Assembly (NCBI GenBank): GCA_026645635.1
Contig: JAPKMV010000129.1
Coordinates: forward strand, 1-8,099
Origin: Caldilineaceae bacterium
GTDB taxonomy: Bacteria > Chloroflexota > Anaerolineae > Caldilineales > Caldilineaceae
Length of the DNA: 8,099 nucleotides
Direction: 5' to 3'
Positions 1 to 8,099 of the stretch are shown piece by piece. Numbering within the stretch: the stretch's first letter is position 1; each line of letters opens with the position of its first letter. A model generated the notes under the pieces. That model did not search any database and was not told the origin of the DNA. It was given only the letters and a program-made list of their open reading frames with translations. Made by a program: the position numbers and the translations under genes.

Positions 1-1344
1 CCAGTCGATCACACAAGGGCGGTGGCGGAACATGCCAAACGCTGCGGTCGCCGCCAATCGTTGGCGACCGTCCAGGCTGAACAGCGATGGCTCGCTGAGG
101 AAGACCGTAGGTGCAGGTGTTGGGTTCTGCAGCGTCAGTCGCTCCACCGTGCCGACGAATGTCTCGAAACCTCCGCCGTCGACCACGAAAAGATCAATGG
201 CAGTCTCTCCTTCTGAACTGGCGCGGGCGACGACGAGAACATCTTCGCCAGGCGCCAGTTCATAGTCTTCGATAGTGAAAGGCGGGGCATGCGCCTCGAC
301 GCCAAACGCGCCGCCCAACACCACGCCGGTTTCGCTTTTCAAGAGCAGATCGATCTCCTCGCCGGTCAGGTTGACATTGATGGGCGCCAGTGCCGCCAGA
401 ATGGCTTCCTCGTCCTGGAAGTAGGGGAACGCGGCAGCCAGCCCCAGCGCTTTGTGGCCGTCGCCTGTGTCATCGCCCATGGTTGCGCCAACTGACCGCT
501 CGCTGACCAGATCTACGCTGTCGAACGAGATGCCGTACTCCACAAGCATCGCCGCGTATTGATCGAGCGGCGGGCGTAGGTTTTCTTTGCGTTCTTCCAC
601 CGTGCGGATCGCTGCCGCCGACTGACCGGGCAGCGGCGGCATGGGCTGGAGCGCCTCGGGGCAGACGGTCAACTCCTCGAACAAGGCGGTGCGTGTGGGC
701 AGCGCCTGACCTTCCGACACCTTAAAGGCATCCAATTGCTGCGCTTCATCAGTGAAATAAGTCAGCAGCTTGATTGCCCCGTCCGGGTCGGCGCTGTTCG
801 AGTTGAGCGCCAGCGCCATGTACATCGGCGCACAGTCAGGCGGCACCTCCACGGGCAAGGCCAGGAGATCGCCGGTCGTGCTGAAGGTCGCGACCGCGCC
901 AGGCAAAAACTCGGCGATCAGCTCTGGCCCCAAGATGTCATCCAGATCTTGAGCGAAGTTTGGGTCCGGCAGCAGGTAGGGATCGGCGAGATAGAGGTCG
1001 AGCGGCTGGCCGGCTGCCAGCATAGATATGCGTTGGCCAGCGTAGAAGCCGGATTCGGCGACAATGACCTCGACAGGGATGCCGGTTTCCTCTGTGAACT
1101 GTTTAGCCTGGCGCTGATATCGCTCGGCTTGGGAGTACCACACCAGCACAGTCAGCGACGGGCCGGCGGGTTCAGGGATGGCTGTCGGTGGAGCGGGGGA
1201 TGTCGCCACCTCGGTTGCCGGCGCCGCTTCGGTTGGCGCAGCGACGGCTGGCGGTGGCGCCTTGGACCCGGGGCCGCAGCCAGCCAGCAGCAGCGTCAAC
1301 GCAATGAGAGACAACAATCCGAAGACCGGTCGCAGCGTTTTCAT
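1..1344 (-). CDS. Solute-binding-protein-like lipoprotein, C-terminus beyond left edge
   Basis: Reading the minus strand from ATG 1344 gives 448 codons with no stop before base 1, so the gene continues off the window. Residues 1-23 are a lipoprotein signal peptide: basic start, hydrophobic stretch, lipobox LLAGC with Cys23. A Pro/Ala/Thr-rich linker (about 28-62) follows. Residues 63-166 resemble the N-lobe of family 1 ABC solute-binding proteins (LTVLVWYS, then a short helix, LAAGQPLDLYLADPYLL, GDLLALPVEV). Residues 174-218 resemble a late segment of the same fold (MYMALALNSNSADPDGAIKLLTYF, then ALPTRTALF). These parts normally lie well over 100 residues apart, so the centre of the fold seems missing. 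Residues from about 229 to 448 match nothing I recognise. The protein is probably anchored outside the membrane; ligand unknown. No permease or ATPase gene is adjacent. The start is supported by AGGAGG 6 nt upstream. Lipoprotein call firm; working transport role doubtful. Confidence 0.7.
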   Translation of the reverse strand, partial: MKTLRPVFGLLSLIALTLLLAGCGPGSKAPPPAVAAPTEAAPATEVATSPAPPTAIPEPAGPSLTVLVWYSQAERYQRQAKQFTEETGIPVEVIVAESGFYAGQRISMLAAGQPLDLYLADPYLLPDPNFAQDLDDILGPELIAEFLPGAVATFSTTGDLLALPVEVPPDCAPMYMALALNSNSADPDGAIKLLTYFTDEAQQLDAFKVSEGQALPTRTALFEELTVCPEALQPMPPLPGQSAAAIRTVEERKENLRPPLDQYAAMLVEYGISFDSVDLVSERSVGATMGDDTGDGHKALGLAAAFPYFQDEEAILAALAPINVNLTGEEIDLLLKSETGVVLGGAFGVEAHAPPFTIEDYELAPGEDVLVVARASSEGETAIDLFVVDGGGFETFVGTVERLTLQNPTPAPTVFLSEPSLFSLDGRQRLAATAAFGMFRHRPCVIDW

Positions 1345-1350
1345 GGGGAG

Positions 1351-1356
1351 CCTCCT
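1351..1356 (-). promoter_or_regulatory. Ribosome binding site of the lipoprotein gene
   Basis: The minus strand reads AGGAGG, a full Shine-Dalgarno core, 6 nt before ATG 1344. It fixes the start of the lipoprotein gene. Confidence 0.85.
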
Positions 1357-1394
1357 ATGGAACAGTGGGATGAGTGCGCGATTGGTTGCCGCAT

Positions 1395-1423
1395 AGCATA
1401 CCGCCGCCGGCCATAATGCGCAA
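1395..1423 (-). promoter_or_regulatory. Possible sigma-70-type promoter for the lipoprotein gene
   Basis: On the minus strand TTGCGC (1423-1418) and TATGCT (1400-1395) are separated by 17 nt, about 50 bp before the start codon. The match is 3/6 for the -35 and 4/6 for the -10 box, so this is only a candidate. It fits an independently expressed gene lying after the prfB hairpin. Confidence 0.3.
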
Positions 1424-1455
1424 CCGTCATGAATTTGTACCCGGTACGCTGGATT

Positions 1456-1487
1456 GGGTGAGAGGGTGAGGGGGCGAGAGGGTGACA
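1456..1487. repeat. G-rich intergenic repeat, copy 1 (GAGGGTGA-type)
   Basis: The plus strand carries near-tandem copies of GAGGGTGA and ends with GGGGCGAGAGGGTGACA (1471-1487). The same 17 bases recur at 2729-2745 on the other side of prfB, preceded in both places by GGGTGA and followed within about 20 nt by TGTCCG. No coding role is apparent. Confidence 0.6.
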
Positions 1488-1510
1488 ATTGTCCGTACTG
1501 TCAAGGGCAA

Positions 1511-1541
1511 CATGCCCGGATTCTTCAAGAATCCGGGCATG
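1511..1541 (-). terminator. Perfect hairpin downstream of prfB, probable terminator
   Basis: CATGCCCGGATTCTT (1511-1525) and its exact reverse complement AAGAATCCGGGCATG (1527-1541) flank a single base, allowing a long GC-rich stem with a small loop. It starts 29 nt after the prfB stop codon in the direction of transcription. No strong U-tract follows (the next minus-strand bases are TTGCCCTTGACAG), so it is not a textbook intrinsic terminator. It could instead protect the 3' end of the mRNA. Because the arms are symmetric it would also fold on the plus strand. Confidence 0.6.
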
Positions 1542-1570
1542 TCGGTGGGTAGTTCCACTCTGGCGGCGGT

Positions 1571-2672
<1,102 letters not shown>

Positions 2673-2721
2673 TGCTCGTTTCCCATCTATCGTGAAACTC
2701 ATATAGCTCGACAACGTGATC

Positions 2722-2745
2722 GGGTGAAGGGGCGAGAGGGTGACA
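2722..2745. repeat. G-rich intergenic repeat, copy 2
   Basis: GGGGCGAGAGGGTGACA at 2729-2745 is identical to 1471-1487 and in the same orientation. It is preceded by GGGTGA and followed by TGTCCG at 2759-2764. With copy 1 it brackets prfB. Neither copy lies inside a gene. Confidence 0.6.
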
Positions 2746-2789
2746 TAAACGCGCCCCCTGTCCGCTCATCGTACCCAATCCGATTTTAC

Positions 2790-2817
2790 AGTGTACCGGT
2801 CTCCACGGATTCGACAA
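2790..2817 (-). promoter_or_regulatory. Possible promoter for prfB
   Basis: On the minus strand TTGTCG (2817-2812) and TACACT (2795-2790) are 16 nt apart, each matching 4/6 of the sigma-70 consensus. They lie about 120 bp before the prfB start. This is only a candidate, but it would let prfB be expressed independently of ftsY and the MFS gene. Confidence 0.3.
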
Positions 2818-2820
2818 AAA

Positions 2821-2857
2821 TCCCCCAATCTCCCAATCTCTAATCGCTCAATCTCCA
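2821..2857. repeat. Short imperfect CCCAATCT-type tandem repeat
   Basis: The plus strand shows about four imperfect units: CCCCAATCT, CCCAATCT, CTAATCG and CTCAATCT. The repeat overlaps the last codons and the stop (2850-2848) of the MFS gene, so it appears to set that protein's C-terminal end (LSGD). Low-complexity sequence of this kind is also seen at other gene ends in the window. Confidence 0.6.
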
Positions 2858-3960
2858 CTGAGCGCCGCACCCACCAGCCCCACCAACGCCGCGCCCGCCG
2901 CGCCGGCAAAGAGTGCGGTCAGTCCCCACCAGGCCAGGGCAAAGCCCAGCACCCAGACGCCCAGCCCGTTGCCCAGGTCGAAGGCCAGATAGAAGGTGCT
3001 TACTGCGCGCCCGCGCATGGCCACCGGCATCCGCTGGACGTGCTGCGCCATGAGCAGCGGATGCAGCGTGCCGCCGCCTGCGGCCATCAACACCGTTGCC
3101 AGAAGATAGGTGAAGATCGACTGCGTGAAGGCAAAGAGACAGAGGCTGGCGGTCGTGGCTGCAAAGCCGCCGACCAGGATCGCCCGGTCATGGCCGCGAT
3201 CCTGCCAGGGGCCGGTGATCAAGCGGGTGACGATGATTGCCGCGCCGTAGAAGCCGTAGAGCAGCCCCACCGGTTCGACGCCGCGGCGCTCGCTCAGCAG
3301 TGGCAGATAGCTGAGCCAGACGCCGAAGGCCACGCCCAGCAGCGCGGCCAGCGCCCAGGGCAGCCAGACCGCACGGGGCGCAGCCCACAGCCTGCCCCCG
3401 TCGCCGCTCTGCGCGCCCGTGCGCTGGTTGTCGATGCCCAGCGCCAGCAGGCCGCAGAGCGCCGCCGCAGCGATGGCTGCATAGAACGCGCCCGACAGGC
3501 CGATGGTGGGGAGCAGCAGGCTGATGGTGGCGGGCGTGAGCGTCATTGCCACGTTGGCCGCAATGCCAAAGCGAGCAAGCGTCGCGCCGCGTTGGGCCGG
3601 CGGCGCCAGGTCGGTGATGCGCGCCGTGGCCGCAGTGGAGGTAGCCACATAGCCCAGCGCCTGGAGCACCCGCCCGGCCATCAGCACCCAGAAGCCGGCG
3701 CTGAGCAGCATAGCGACGACGCCGGCCACGAACATGGCCACGCCGCCAAGAATCACCGTGCGCCGCCCGCGCCGGTCCGCAGCCAGCCCGGCGAAGGGGC
3801 GGCCCGCCACCGCGGCGATGCCGAACGCCCCCAGCACTAGCCCCACCTGCCAGTCGGTGAGACCCGCCGCCACCAGATAGGGCGGCAGCGGCGCCAACAG
3901 CGCATAGAAACCGACGAAGAAGAGCAGGGTCGCGACAAAGACTCTGGTGCGCTCCGGCAT
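2848..3960 (-). CDS. Major facilitator superfamily transporter
   Basis: This 370-residue integral membrane protein has alternating hydrophobic helices, roughly 11-12 segments in two halves. Segments 1 (about 7-30) and 2 (about 37-60) are followed by the MFS motif A loop: [15 protein letters not shown] at 53-67, with the D-R-x-G-R-R signature. [16 protein letters not shown] (95-110) resembles the conserved segment of helix 4. A hydrophilic loop at about 177-195 separates the halves. The overall look is of the DHA1-type efflux group, which exchange drugs, sugars or metabolites for protons, but nothing visible fixes the substrate. It is somewhat short for the family, with a brief C-terminal tail. 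It starts 3 nt after the ftsY stop, with AGGTG 6 nt before its ATG inside the ftsY coding sequence, so translational coupling is likely. Family confident, substrate unknown. Confidence 0.9.
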   Translation of the reverse strand: MPERTRVFVATLLFFVGFYALLAPLPPYLVAAGLTDWQVGLVLGAFGIAAVAGRPFAGLAADRRGRRTVILGGVAMFVAGVVAMLLSAGFWVLMAGRVLQALGYVATSTAATARITDLAPPAQRGATLARFGIAANVAMTLTPATISLLLPTIGLSGAFYAAIAAAALCGLLALGIDNQRTGAQSGDGGRLWAAPRAVWLPWALAALLGVAFGVWLSYLPLLSERRGVEPVGLLYGFYGAAIIVTRLITGPWQDRGHDRAILVGGFAATTASLCLFAFTQSIFTYLLATVLMAAGGGTLHPLLMAQHVQRMPVAMRGRAVSTFYLAFDLGNGLGVWVLGFALAWWGLTALFAGAAGAALVGLVGAALSGD

Positions 3961-3963
3961 ACT

Positions 3964-4917
<954 letters not shown>

Positions 4918-5095
4918 GGGTGCGCTCCTCTAGTTGCTTGCTTTACGGTGCCATCTCTGGCTCAATGCTGTTCTGCAAGTTTACCACAGCGTTGCGCAGA
5001 CGAACTTTTGGCCGCACGCCCTGTTGGTGACAGAATGATGTTTTGCACGCTTTATCAACCGTCCTGTCAGTGCAGGCGAACCAAAGGCTCGAATC
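4918..5095. other. Divergent intergenic region between ftsY and the PLP enzyme gene
   Basis: This 178-bp region must carry promoters in both directions, but I find no clear -35/-10 pair for either gene. It contains the ftsY ribosome binding site AGAGGAG (4931-4925) and the weaker AAAGG (5083-5087) of the PLP enzyme gene, 8 nt before ATG 5096. I see no gene, hairpin or repeat. Confidence 0.8.
4925..4931 (-). promoter_or_regulatory. Ribosome binding site of ftsY
   Basis: AGAGGAG on the minus strand lies 7 nt before the codon at 4917-4915, which is GTG and not ATG. This spacing supports GTG as the real start of ftsY. Confidence 0.8.
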
Positions 5096-6250
5096 ATGGA
5101 CCACCTACGCGCGCAGTTTCAACTTGACCCGGAGATCGTTTTTCTCAACCACGGCTCCTTCGGTGCGACGCCGCGCCCCGTGTTCGCCGCCTACCAGGAG
5201 TGGCAGCGCCGTCTGGAGCGCCAGCCGGTGCGCTTCTTCCAACACGAGCTGCTCCCGCTGCTGCACGACGCCCGCTCCGCACTGGCCGCCTACCTCAACG
5301 CCGACCCGCTCGACCTGGTCTTCGTCCACAATGCCACCGTCGGCGTCAACACCGTGGCCCGTTCCCTGCATCTCCAGCCGGGCGACGAGATTCTCACCAC
5401 CAACCACGAGTATGGCGCGTGCAGCAACGCCTGGGAACTCGTTTGCCGCCAGACCGGCGCCCGCTATGTGCGCCAGCCCATCGACCTGCCTGTCACGACG
5501 CCGGAGGCCATCGTCGCGCAGCTTTGGGCAGGCGTCACCTCGCGCACCAGGGTGATCTACCTGAGCCACATCACCTCGCCCACCGCGCTGACACTGCCCG
5601 TGGCGGCTATCTGCGCCCGTGCCCGCGCCGCCGGCATCCTCACCGTGGTCGACGGCGCGCACGCGCCCGGTCAGATCGACCTGAACCTGGCCGCGCTGGA
5701 CGCCGATGTCTATACGGGCAATTTACATAAGTGGCTGTGTGCGCCCAAAGGCGCTGGTTTCCTGTGGGTGCGCCGGGAGGTGCAGCCGCGCATCGAGCCG
5801 CTGGTGGTGAGCTGGGGTTATGGGCCGGAGCGCAGCATGTTCGAGGATTCGGACTTTGTCAGCGCGCTCCAATGGCAGGGCACCGGCGACTACTCCGCCT
5901 ACCTGGCCGTGCCCGACGCCATCCGCTTTCAGGCGGAGCACGACTGGCCCGCGGTGCGCGCCCGCTGTCACGATCTCCTGCGCCGCACTCTCGACCGCAT
6001 CGCCGCGCTCACCGGGCTGCCGCCCGTTTATCCCCACGACGCCGGTTTCTACCATCAGATGGCCTTTGCGCCCATCCCGCCCCAACCTGATCTGCCAGCC
6101 TTCAAGCAGCGGCTTTACGACGCGCACCGCATCGAGATTCCCGGCATCGCCTGGCAGGGGCGGCAGGCCGTGCGCATCTCTGTGCAGGGTTACAACACCG
6201 AGGCGGATCTGGATGTGCTGGTGGATGCGCTGGCGCGGGAACTGGGGTGA
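5096..6250 (+). CDS. Class V PLP-dependent enzyme, isopenicillin N epimerase (CefD)-like
   Basis: This 384-residue cytoplasmic enzyme of fold type I uses pyridoxal phosphate. The opening LNHGSFGATPRPV (17-29) is typical of the CefD-like branch of class V aminotransferases. HNATVGVNT (78-86) and HITSPTAL (158-165) line the cofactor pocket, and DGAHAPG (186-192) holds Asp186 and His189. YTGNLHKWLCAPKGAGFLWV (206-225) carries Lys212, the expected Schiff-base lysine. Arg360 in VRISVQGYN probably binds the substrate carboxylate. Length is normal for the family and all key residues are present. Family members include isopenicillin N epimerase, cysteine desulfhydrases and ergothioneine C-S lyases, and the sequence alone does not separate them. 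No beta-lactam or ergothioneine genes are nearby, so the CefD name should not be taken as function. It is the only plus-strand gene; its stop lies 19 nt from that of the next gene, convergent. Confidence 0.9.
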   Translation: MDHLRAQFQLDPEIVFLNHGSFGATPRPVFAAYQEWQRRLERQPVRFFQHELLPLLHDARSALAAYLNADPLDLVFVHNATVGVNTVARSLHLQPGDEILTTNHEYGACSNAWELVCRQTGARYVRQPIDLPVTTPEAIVAQLWAGVTSRTRVIYLSHITSPTALTLPVAAICARARAAGILTVVDGAHAPGQIDLNLAALDADVYTGNLHKWLCAPKGAGFLWVRREVQPRIEPLVVSWGYGPERSMFEDSDFVSALQWQGTGDYSAYLAVPDAIRFQAEHDWPAVRARCHDLLRRTLDRIAALTGLPPVYPHDAGFYHQMAFAPIPPQPDLPAFKQRLYDAHRIEIPGIAWQGRQAVRISVQGYNTEADLDVLVDALARELG

Positions 6251-6269
6251 AACCCGTCGGGTGGCAAAC

Positions 6270-6842
6270 TCAGTGGAATGTGGCAAGCCGTTTGTTCGCC
6301 GCGGCCAGGTCGAACGCCTCCGGCTTGTAGCTCTCGACCAGGCGGGCGAAGCGCACCCTTTCTGGATGGCGCGGGTTCTTCATCGCCTCCAGCAGCGCCG
6401 CATAGCCCCACGGGCCGCCGACGCCCTCGGGCGGGCAGGCGCGCTTGCCCGTCACGCAGACCGGCAGCGCCTGGCCGGGCGTCACGGGCAGCAGCGCCTC
6501 CACTTCCACTTCATGATCCCACTCGTCGCTGAGATCGTACTCGTAGCGGAACTTGGTCTTCCCATCCGGCGCAACCTCGCCCAGCGTGGACTTGCGCTCG
6601 TCCTTGACCCGGTAGAAGCCTTCCGTTGACGGTTCGCCGTACAGCTCGCTGTTGATCGTGAAACGGTGCAGCCGCGTATCCTCCCAGCCCATCGCCGCCT
6701 GGAACACCCGGTGTAACTGGTGCAGGGTGATCGTATCGCCCACCAACACGCGCCGCCAGATCGGCGGGCGGATGCCGCGCAGGGCAATCTTGAGTTGGTA
6801 GACCGCATTCGGCGGCGTGGGCGCGGGTTTCTTCGGCGCCAT
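6270..6842 (-). CDS. Plasmid pRiA4b ORF-3 family (PRiA4_ORF3) protein
   Basis: A 190-residue soluble protein of the PRiA4_ORF3 (pRiA4b ORF-3-like) family; its molecular role is not known to me. Family landmarks are YQLKIALRGIRPPIWRRV (15-32), the HQLHRVFQAAMGWEDTRLHRF block (41-61), FRYEYDLSDEWDHEVEVE (98-115) and CPPEGVGGPWGY (136-147). The C-terminus (HPERVRFARLVESYKPEAFDL) keeps the PEAFD element, but the usual aromatic, Gly- and Asp-rich stretch before it is altered. I place the start at ATG 6842, because GGAAGGA lies 8 nt upstream and homology begins soon after. A start at 6914 would add 24 residues with no family resemblance. The family is sometimes labelled a transposon passenger or resolvase-like protein, but there is no transposase or inverted repeat here, so I do not infer mobility. 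Confidence 0.9.
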   Translation of the reverse strand: MAPKKPAPTPPNAVYQLKIALRGIRPPIWRRVLVGDTITLHQLHRVFQAAMGWEDTRLHRFTINSELYGEPSTEGFYRVKDERKSTLGEVAPDGKTKFRYEYDLSDEWDHEVEVEALLPVTPGQALPVCVTGKRACPPEGVGGPWGYAALLEAMKNPRHPERVRFARLVESYKPEAFDLAAANKRLATFH

Positions 6843-6850
6843 CGTCCATG

Positions 6851-6857
6851 TCCTTCC
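6851..6857 (-). promoter_or_regulatory. Ribosome binding site choosing the PRiA4_ORF3 start
   Basis: GGAAGGA on the minus strand lies 8 nt before ATG 6842. It favours this start over the upstream in-frame ATG at 6914, which would add 24 residues lacking family similarity. Confidence 0.7.
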
Positions 6858-6919
6858 GCCGCGCTCGATTGCCGCGGCCTGGCTGCTGTGGTTGCTGCGC
6901 AGTGGGGGCTGCACGCCGG

Positions 6920-6928
6920 ATCATACCA
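6920..6928 (-). promoter_or_regulatory. Possible extended -10 promoter of the PRiA4_ORF3 gene
   Basis: The minus strand reads TGG TATGAT (6928-6920), an extended -10 type element (TGnTATAAT, 5/6 in the hexamer), about 78 bp before ATG 6842. There is no good -35 box 17 nt further up (TGCGCA). The candidate fits a gene with its own transcript. Confidence 0.35.
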
Positions 6929-6934
6929 CGGCAG

Positions 6935-6952
6935 CCGCAGATTGCGCAGATT
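6935..6952. repeat. Two-copy 9-bp repeat (GCAGATT core)
   Basis: CCGCAGATT (6935-6943) and GCGCAGATT (6944-6952) are adjacent copies matching at 8 of 9 bases. They lie between the stop of the DUF11-type gene and the PRiA4_ORF3 gene. Short, so possibly chance, but similar in kind to the other boundary repeats in the window. Confidence 0.4.
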
Positions 6953-6960
6953 TGGCCAGG

Positions 6961-8099
6961 CTATTGGTTGACAACCAGCGGCAGCCACAGCCGTACTTCA
7001 GCTCCGCAGTTCTGCGTGCAGCGCGGGCCGAAGATCAGCGGCAGCAGCAGGCGCGGCGGCGGCGCCCAAACAACCGCCACCGGTCCCACGCTTACGCTGC
7101 CCCACTCGCCCACCGGCTCCAGCCAGTAGTAGTAGATGTCACTCGCCGGCGGCATGTCCGTATAGTCATAGACGCCGGGCGCACCGGCAGCCGGCAGCGG
7201 ATCTACCGTGAGTTGGAGCGCGTCGTCACGCACACTGGTCGTCCCCCGCCAGATGTGGAACCCGTCCAGCCCGGTCTCCCAGGCCGTTTCCCAGCCTAGC
7301 TGGATGCCCGTAGTGGTGCTCACCGCGTCGAAGCTGGCGATCAGCGGCGTCGTGGGGAAGACCGGGTGGCTGGCCTCCGCCGTGACAGGTTCCGCCAGTT
7401 CCGCGGCCTGCACCGCCGCCGCCAGGGTCACGTCGTCCTGTTCCGGCGCCGCGGCCACGCGCACCCGCGCCATCACTCCGCAGCTTGCGCCGGCCTCCAG
7501 CGCGGCCACGCGCCAGACGCGTGCAGCGCCTGGTGCTGCCGGCTCTGCGTCCAACGGGCAGGGTGTCAGCATGGCGCTGCGCTGTGCCGCGTCGAGGAAG
7601 ACGCCGTCGCCTGCCAGCGCCCCGGTGATCGCCAGGCTGGTCAGCAGCGTGTCGCCGGTGTTGAGCACCTGAATCTCGTAGGTCACCACGCTGCCGGGGA
7701 GCACCTGGCTGCCGGCGGCCGGCTCGGCTGCGATCCCCGCACTCAGCCCCGGGGCAATGGCGAGCACCTCCGCGGTGGCTGTGGCCAACGGGTCGCCAAA
7801 CTGATCGCGCGCGCCCGCAACGGCTACGCTGCGCAGCGCGTCCTCCGCCACGCGGGTCAGGCGGAAAGTCATATCGACCCGGGCGGTGGCGCCTGGCGCC
7901 AGGTCGCCCAGGGGCGCGGTGAGGTCGCTCCACTGCACTGTGCCGCCAGCCTGGTTCACCGCGGCGCCGGCCACGCTGGCGCGCACAAAGCTCAATACGC
8001 CGGGTGGGAAACTCTCGCGCAGCGGCAGGTGGGTGATGGCGGTGTCGCCGCTGTTCAGGATTTCCACGGTAAAGGTGAGCAGGTCGCCCGCGGTGATCG
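6961..8099 (-). CDS. Secreted repeat protein, DUF11-like repeats and LPL(I/V) tail, N-terminus beyond right edge
   Basis: The frame is open from the right edge (first full codon 8097-8095) to TAG 6963-6961, giving 378 residues of a longer protein. Two DUF11-type (TIGR01451-like) repeats are visible. The first starts at ITAGDLLTFTVEILNSGDT (1-19), the second at VLPGSVVTYEIQVLNTGDT (132-150). Such beta-sandwich repeats are common in surface or secreted bacterial proteins. Residues 250-344 (IQLGWETAWETGLDGFHIWRG, then GVYDYTDMPPASDIYYYWLEPV) look like a fibronectin-III-like domain. The tail holds two related elements, RLLLPLIFGP (349-358) and RLWLPLVVNQ (369-378), with Cys360 and Cys364 between. 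The residues are rich in Ala, Gly, Val and Thr, with few Lys. Extracellular location is inferred; no enzyme motif is seen. The internal ATG at 8067 is not the true start. Confidence 0.8.
   Translation of the reverse strand, partial: ITAGDLLTFTVEILNSGDTAITHLPLRESFPPGVLSFVRASVAGAAVNQAGGTVQWSDLTAPLGDLAPGATARVDMTFRLTRVAEDALRSVAVAGARDQFGDPLATATAEVLAIAPGLSAGIAAEPAAGSQVLPGSVVTYEIQVLNTGDTLLTSLAITGALAGDGVFLDAAQRSAMLTPCPLDAEPAAPGAARVWRVAALEAGASCGVMARVRVAAAPEQDDVTLAAAVQAAELAEPVTAEASHPVFPTTPLIASFDAVSTTTGIQLGWETAWETGLDGFHIWRGTTSVRDDALQLTVDPLPAAGAPGVYDYTDMPPASDIYYYWLEPVGEWGSVSVGPVAVVWAPPPRLLLPLIFGPRCTQNCGAEVRLWLPLVVNQ

Larger units (their letters stand above)
1345..1570. other. Intergenic region between prfB and the lipoprotein gene
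   Basis: This 226-bp stretch has no convincing gene. It holds the hairpin after prfB (1511-1541), a 10-bp palindrome GACAATTGTC (1484-1493), a G-rich repeat (1456-1487) and the weak promoter and ribosome binding site of the lipoprotein gene. It also has small palindromic bases at 1437-1447 (GTACC-C-GGTAC). Confidence 0.8.
2673..2847. other. Intergenic region between the MFS gene and prfB
   Basis: This 175-bp gap has no gene I can support. It contains the second copy of the G-rich repeat (2722-2745), the start of the CCCAATCT-type repeat (2821-2857) and a possible prfB promoter (2790-2817). No hairpin followed by a T-run ends the MFS gene, so read-through from ftsY-MFS into prfB is possible. 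Confidence 0.8.

Noticed and set aside
736..1416. A 226-codon plus-strand open frame with arginine-rich content
   Set aside because: It lies entirely antisense to the lipoprotein gene, which has a signal peptide, lipobox and good RBS. Its Arg/Gln/Gly-rich, unstructured composition is that of a shadow frame in high-GC DNA.
1499..1504. A consensus TTGACA (-35) on the minus strand just beyond the prfB hairpin
   Set aside because: The bases 17 nt downstream read CCTCTC, so there is no -10 box, and the lipoprotein gene starts far away at 1344.
2791..3840. A 349-codon plus-strand open frame opposite the MFS gene
   Set aside because: It is Gln/Arg/His-rich, has no domain, and is antisense to a clear membrane transporter.
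6252..6262. ACCCG-T-CGGGT inverted repeat between the PLP enzyme and PRiA4_ORF3 genes as a bidirectional terminator
   Set aside because: The stem is only 5 bp with a one-base centre and no T-run on either side, too short to support.
6270..6914. PRiA4_ORF3 protein as evidence of a mobile element
   Set aside because: No transposase, integrase, target-site duplication or terminal inverted repeats are visible, and the family occurs widely on chromosomes.

Overview
The window is high-GC bacterial chromosome, read as Chloroflexota (Caldilineae/Anaerolineae-like). The support is indirect. A lipoprotein has a Pro/Ala/Thr-rich linker after its lipobox. A secreted repeat protein ends in the 'LPLV'-type tail I associate with exported Chloroflexota proteins. 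Short G-rich or 'CCCAATCT'-type repeats sit at gene boundaries. No rRNA, tRNA, CRISPR array, transposase or phage gene is visible.

Layout, left to right. Six of seven genes are on the minus strand. (1) <1-1344: a lipoprotein related to ABC solute-binding proteins, open at the left edge. (2) 1571-2672: prfB (release factor 2), which needs a +1 programmed frameshift at 2604-2609; a perfect hairpin lies just beyond its stop. (3) 2848-3960: a 370-residue MFS transporter. (4) 3964-4917: ftsY (SRP receptor GTPase), 3 nt upstream of the MFS gene, whose ribosome binding site lies inside the ftsY 3' end. (5) 5096-6250, plus strand: a CefD-like class V PLP enzyme, divergent from ftsY. (6) 6270-6842: a PRiA4_ORF3-family protein, convergent with the PLP enzyme. 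(7) 6961->8099: the C-terminal part of a secreted protein with two DUF11-like repeats, a fibronectin-III-like domain and a double LPL(I/V) tail.

How the genes fit together. ftsY (membrane targeting) and the MFS gene look like one transcription unit. prfB follows in the same direction after 175 bp and may have its own promoter. The remaining genes look individually expressed and share no evident pathway. I see no convincing new multi-gene system. The points most worth a second look are the prfB recoding site (a frame-only gene call misses its true start), an FtsY C-terminus written in a 7-bp tandem repeat, a solute-binding lipoprotein that seems to lack the middle of its fold, a G-rich repeat on both sides of prfB, and the duplicated C-terminal LPL(I/V) motif.
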